Both the position numbers and the translations under genes were made by a program. A stretch of DNA of 64,000 nucleotides from Arenibacter nanhaiticus (GTDB taxonomy: Bacteria; Bacteroidota; Bacteroidia; Flavobacteriales; Flavobacteriaceae): contig NZ_FQYX01000006.1 in the NCBI RefSeq assembly GCF_900141935.1, forward strand, positions 62,001 to 126,000, in the 5' to 3' direction. The notes under the pieces are model-generated. The model was not told the origin of the DNA. It searched no databases and saw only the letters and a list, made by a program, of their open reading frames with translations. Positions 62,754 to 64,000 of this stretch are shown here, piece after piece (within the stretch, counting starts at the first letter, position 1; every line of letters begins with the position of its first letter).

Positions 62754-64000
62754 TTAATCTTCCCACTCGGTATGGAAAATACCTTCCATATCGGTACGCT
62801 CATAGGTGTGCGATCCAAAATGATCTCTTTGTGCCTGAATAAGATTCAACGGCAATCTTCCAGAGGTATAGGCATCAAAATAAGTCAATGAGTTAGAGAG
62901 TGCAGGTAAAGGAATACCGTTTTTAGCGGCATATGCTACTACATCTCTAGTGCCGCCCAAGGTGGCTTTTACTTCAGTGACAAAATTTGGCGCCACCAAT
63001 AGGTTTACTAAGTCTTTATCCGCAGCATAGGCATTAGAAATGTCTTCTAACAATTCGGCACGGATAATACAACCTGCTCTCCATATTTTGGCAATAACGG
63101 CTAAATCTAGCTCGTAACCATATTCCTTAGAAGCAAAGGCTAATTGGTGCAACCCTTGTGCGTAGGTGTTTATAAAAGCAAAATAAAGTGCTTCCTCGGC
63201 CATTTTAATCAAGGCTTTCTTGTCAATAGCTTCTGGCGTTGGACGACCGTAAAGGTCTTCGGCCGCTACGCGCTCTTCTTTTAAAGCAGAGATTTCGCGC
63301 ATGCTTACCGCAACATCAATACTAGGAACAGGAATGCCTAAATCCATAGCGTTTTGTGAAGTCCATTTACCGGTACCTTTTTGCTTGGCCTTATCAAGGA
63401 TTTGGTCAACCAATCTACCATCGGTCTTGTCGTCTTGTTTTTGGAATATTTCAGCAGTAATCTCTACCAAGAAAGATTGTAGCCTTCCCTTGTTCCAAGA
63501 GGCAAAAGTTTCGTGCAACTCATCGTTGGTAAGCTTGCCTGCCTTTTTAAGGAGATCATAAATTTCTGACGTTAACTGCATAAGGCCGTACTCTATTCCG
63601 TTATGCACCATCTTGACATAGTTTCCGGCAGATTTAGGTCCTAAATATGCTACACAGGGCTCGCCTTTGAACTTGGCAGCTACTGCTTCAAAAATAGGTT
63701 GTACTTCTTTGTAAGCTTCTTTGTTACCTCCTGGCATAATACTAGGGCCACGTCTAGCACCTTTGGCGCCTCCAGAAACACCGGATCCAAAAAAGTGGAT
63801 GCCTTTTTCCTGTAAATAAGCCTCTCGACGATCGGTATCCGTAAAAAAGGAATTTCCACCATCGATGATAAGATCGTTTTTGTCTAAATGAGGCAATAAA
63901 CTTTCGATTACCGTATCGACAATTTTACCTGCAGGAACCAATAACATGATCTTTCTTGGCTGGGATAAAGAATTTACAAATTCTTTGATATCAGAAGTGG
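62754..64000 (-). CDS. gnd: 6-Phosphogluconate dehydrogenase, partial at the window edge
   Basis: The last 414 or so codons are present; the frame is open to the edge (KEFVNSLSQPRKIMLLVPAG), so the real start lies beyond 64000 and about 60 N-terminal residues with the NADP GxGxxG site are missing. Seen: DLIIDGGNSFF, FFGSGVSGGAKGARRGPSIM (substrate), KMVHNGIEYGLMQ (catalytic Lys) and RDHFGSHTYER at the C-terminus. It oxidises 6-phosphogluconate to ribulose 5-phosphate in the pentose phosphate pathway. The length fits the 470-480 aa form. Confidence 0.95.
   Translation of the reverse strand, partial: TSDIKEFVNSLSQPRKIMLLVPAGKIVDTVIESLLPHLDKNDLIIDGGNSFFTDTDRREAYLQEKGIHFFGSGVSGGAKGARRGPSIMPGGNKEAYKEVQPIFEAVAAKFKGEPCVAYLGPKSAGNYVKMVHNGIEYGLMQLTSEIYDLLKKAGKLTNDELHETFASWNKGRLQSFLVEITAEIFQKQDDKTDGRLVDQILDKAKQKGTGKWTSQNAMDLGIPVPSIDVAVSMREISALKEERVAAEDLYGRPTPEAIDKKALIKMAEEALYFAFINTYAQGLHQLAFASKEYGYELDLAVIAKIWRAGCIIRAELLEDISNAYAADKDLVNLLVAPNFVTEVKATLGGTRDVVAYAAKNGIPLPALSNSLTYFDAYTSGRLPLNLIQAQRDHFGSHTYERTDMEGIFHTEWED

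Overview
This window looks like chromosomal DNA of a marine-type member of the Flavobacteriaceae (Bacteroidota). The evidence is the A+T-rich sequence, promoters of the TTTG-N19-TAnnTTTG type (58251-58281 is a perfect example), starts without Shine-Dalgarno sequences, and family markers such as a DoxD-DoxA fusion, DUF4199, DUF6263, a short CarB, type B L31 and a relic of a LETM1-related biofilm gene. No rRNA, tRNA, CRISPR, prophage, insertion sequence or obvious genomic island was recognised. Nearly everything is core metabolism. The unusual material lies between the genes: dispersed structured repeats and three decaying genes.

Layout. 0-1.2 kb: LETM1-like pseudogene. 1.3-4.1 kb: DoxDA quinone reductase, a small secreted protein and a chromate-type transporter. 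4.4-8.6 kb: Gfo/Idh/MocA oxidoreductase, MiaE, a GAF protein, lipoprotein Cu/Zn superoxide dismutase, a broken OsmC gene and a NYN-LOTUS protein. 8.8-12 kb: secreted M1 and M28 peptidases. 12-17.3 kb: trehalose block (MFS transporter, OtsA-OtsB fusion, divergent GH15 hydrolase). 17.3-21.1 kb: PLP-dependent decarboxylase and a DPP III-like lipoprotein. 21.2-29.4 kb: fatty-acid beta-oxidation (acyl-CoA dehydrogenase, thiolase, FadN-like enzyme, MarR regulator, acyl-CoA ligase). 29.8-39.7 kb: putative glycoside hydrolase lipoprotein, GNAT enzyme, PurL, cation efflux protein, a second acyl-CoA dehydrogenase and a His-rich secreted protein. 39.9-44.1 kb: rRNA methyltransferase, BNR-repeat lipoprotein and an ECF sigma/anti-sigma/Spy-like operon. 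44.3-49.4 kb: MsbA-type ABC exporter, phosphohexomutase, GT2 glycosyltransferase and DUF4199. 49.6-61.5 kb: L31B, GlmU-like protein, MtaB, lytic transglycosylase plus cardiolipin synthase, L34 and CarB. 61.5-62.7 kb: a gene-poor stretch with repeats and a decayed gene. 62.75 kb to the edge: 6-phosphogluconate dehydrogenase, cut by the window.

How genes work together. MarR-FadN-FadA-acyl-CoA dehydrogenase lie in the gene order of Bacillus subtilis fadNAE, and the regulator has an 18-bp perfect palindrome in its own promoter. The acyl-CoA ligase gene upstream would feed the pathway. OtsAB makes trehalose, and the divergent GH15 enzyme may break it down. The sigma/anti-sigma/Spy-like trio is a probable envelope-stress unit.

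The best candidate for something under-described is a family of GC-rich (about 70%) structured repeats. Four copies are exactly 80 bp and at least 90% identical (31191, 37035, 42426, 61732). A fifth, diverged copy (62458-62544) keeps the ends but has a different central hairpin. A second, unrelated repeat of about 36-60 nt occurs at 10.54 and 18.78 kb. No complete new system was found.
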